DNA of 64,000 nt, from assembly GCF_003667445.1 (NCBI RefSeq), contig NZ_RCTF01000011.1, positions 91,863 through 155,862 on the forward strand, written 5' to 3'. Origin of the DNA: Xanthobacter tagetidis. GTDB taxonomy: Bacteria; Pseudomonadota; Alphaproteobacteria; Rhizobiales; Xanthobacteraceae. Position 1 is the first letter of the stretch, and each line of letters opens with the position of its first letter. Shown one piece after another: positions 63,943 to 64,000 of the stretch. The notes beneath the pieces were generated by a model. It saw only the letters and a program-made list of their open reading frames with translations. It was not told the origin of the DNA and ran no database searches. The translations under genes and the position numbers were made by a program.

Positions 63943-64000
63943 GGGCGGGAGGCCGTTTACTCCGGCAGGCCGGGGGTCCGGCGAGGACCCTGAGGCCGAG

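Overview
The window is chromosomal DNA of a high-GC alphaproteobacterium, very probably of the order Hyphomicrobiales (Rhizobiales). The basis is the gene content: a nrdR-ribD-ribE-ribH-nusB-thiL row next to glyA, an EipB/DUF1849 envelope protein, an ATP12-type F1-ATPase chaperone, CrcB, and two porins with the rhizobial porin mature N-terminus. Xanthobacteraceae-like relatives would fit, but I infer that from general resemblance and could not test it. Coding density is high. GC-rich third positions give long antisense reading frames everywhere, which I left out. I see no integrase, transposase, phage gene or CRISPR array.

Layout. 1-5235: the 5' part of rpsB (cut by the window edge), a sulfotransferase and dnaE, all on the minus strand. 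5489-6271: a second, unrelated sulfotransferase. 6303-11929: a tightly packed minus-strand housekeeping row, glyA > nrdR > ribD > ribE > ribH > nusB > thiL. 12211-17127: a glycosyltransferase-like gene, an exbB-exbD-tonB operon and an MFS transporter. 17337-22778: a RhlE-type RNA helicase with a charged repeat tail, a methyltransferase, TfoX-like, ATP12 and HAD proteins, and a zinc-ribbon membrane protein. 22869-30643: TRAP permeases dctQM, an RluA-type pseudouridine synthase, crcB, a small secreted protein, rarA and a Deg-type protease.

30782-44954 is the most distinctive part and looks like an accessory catabolic island. A LysR regulator and an aldehyde dehydrogenase lie on the minus strand. 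Diverging from them is a plus-strand operon of an alpha/beta hydrolase, a CoxG-like protein, the three subunits of a molybdenum hydroxylase, a thiamine-diphosphate 2-oxoacid decarboxylase-like enzyme and a TctC/Bug-type binding protein, closed by a strong terminator. A dyad in the divergent promoter region lies where a LysR activator would bind. A DMT exporter, an EthD-like protein and a GMC oxidoreductase follow on the opposite strand. I infer uptake, hydroxylation, decarboxylation and aldehyde oxidation of an unknown, probably (hetero)aromatic or carboxylic substrate.

45242-52029 holds the ribosomal alpha operon rpsM-rpsK-rpoA-rplQ with its own promoter and no adk/secY upstream, then two porins and a tRNA-Ser(GCU). 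52154-58269 is a minus-strand row of envelope or glycan genes (DUF6165, TPR-glycosyltransferase, GST, GT39-like, acylphosphatase, EipB). 58383-63766 is mostly plus-strand: RidA, glycerophosphodiesterase, a FemAB/GNAT-like protein, an Anbu proteasome-like peptidase, a stand-alone Lrp/AsnC RAM domain (minus strand), thiD, and an XRE-cupin regulator behind a perfect 16-bp palindrome. The right edge holds dispersed repeats and a long hairpin with no gene.
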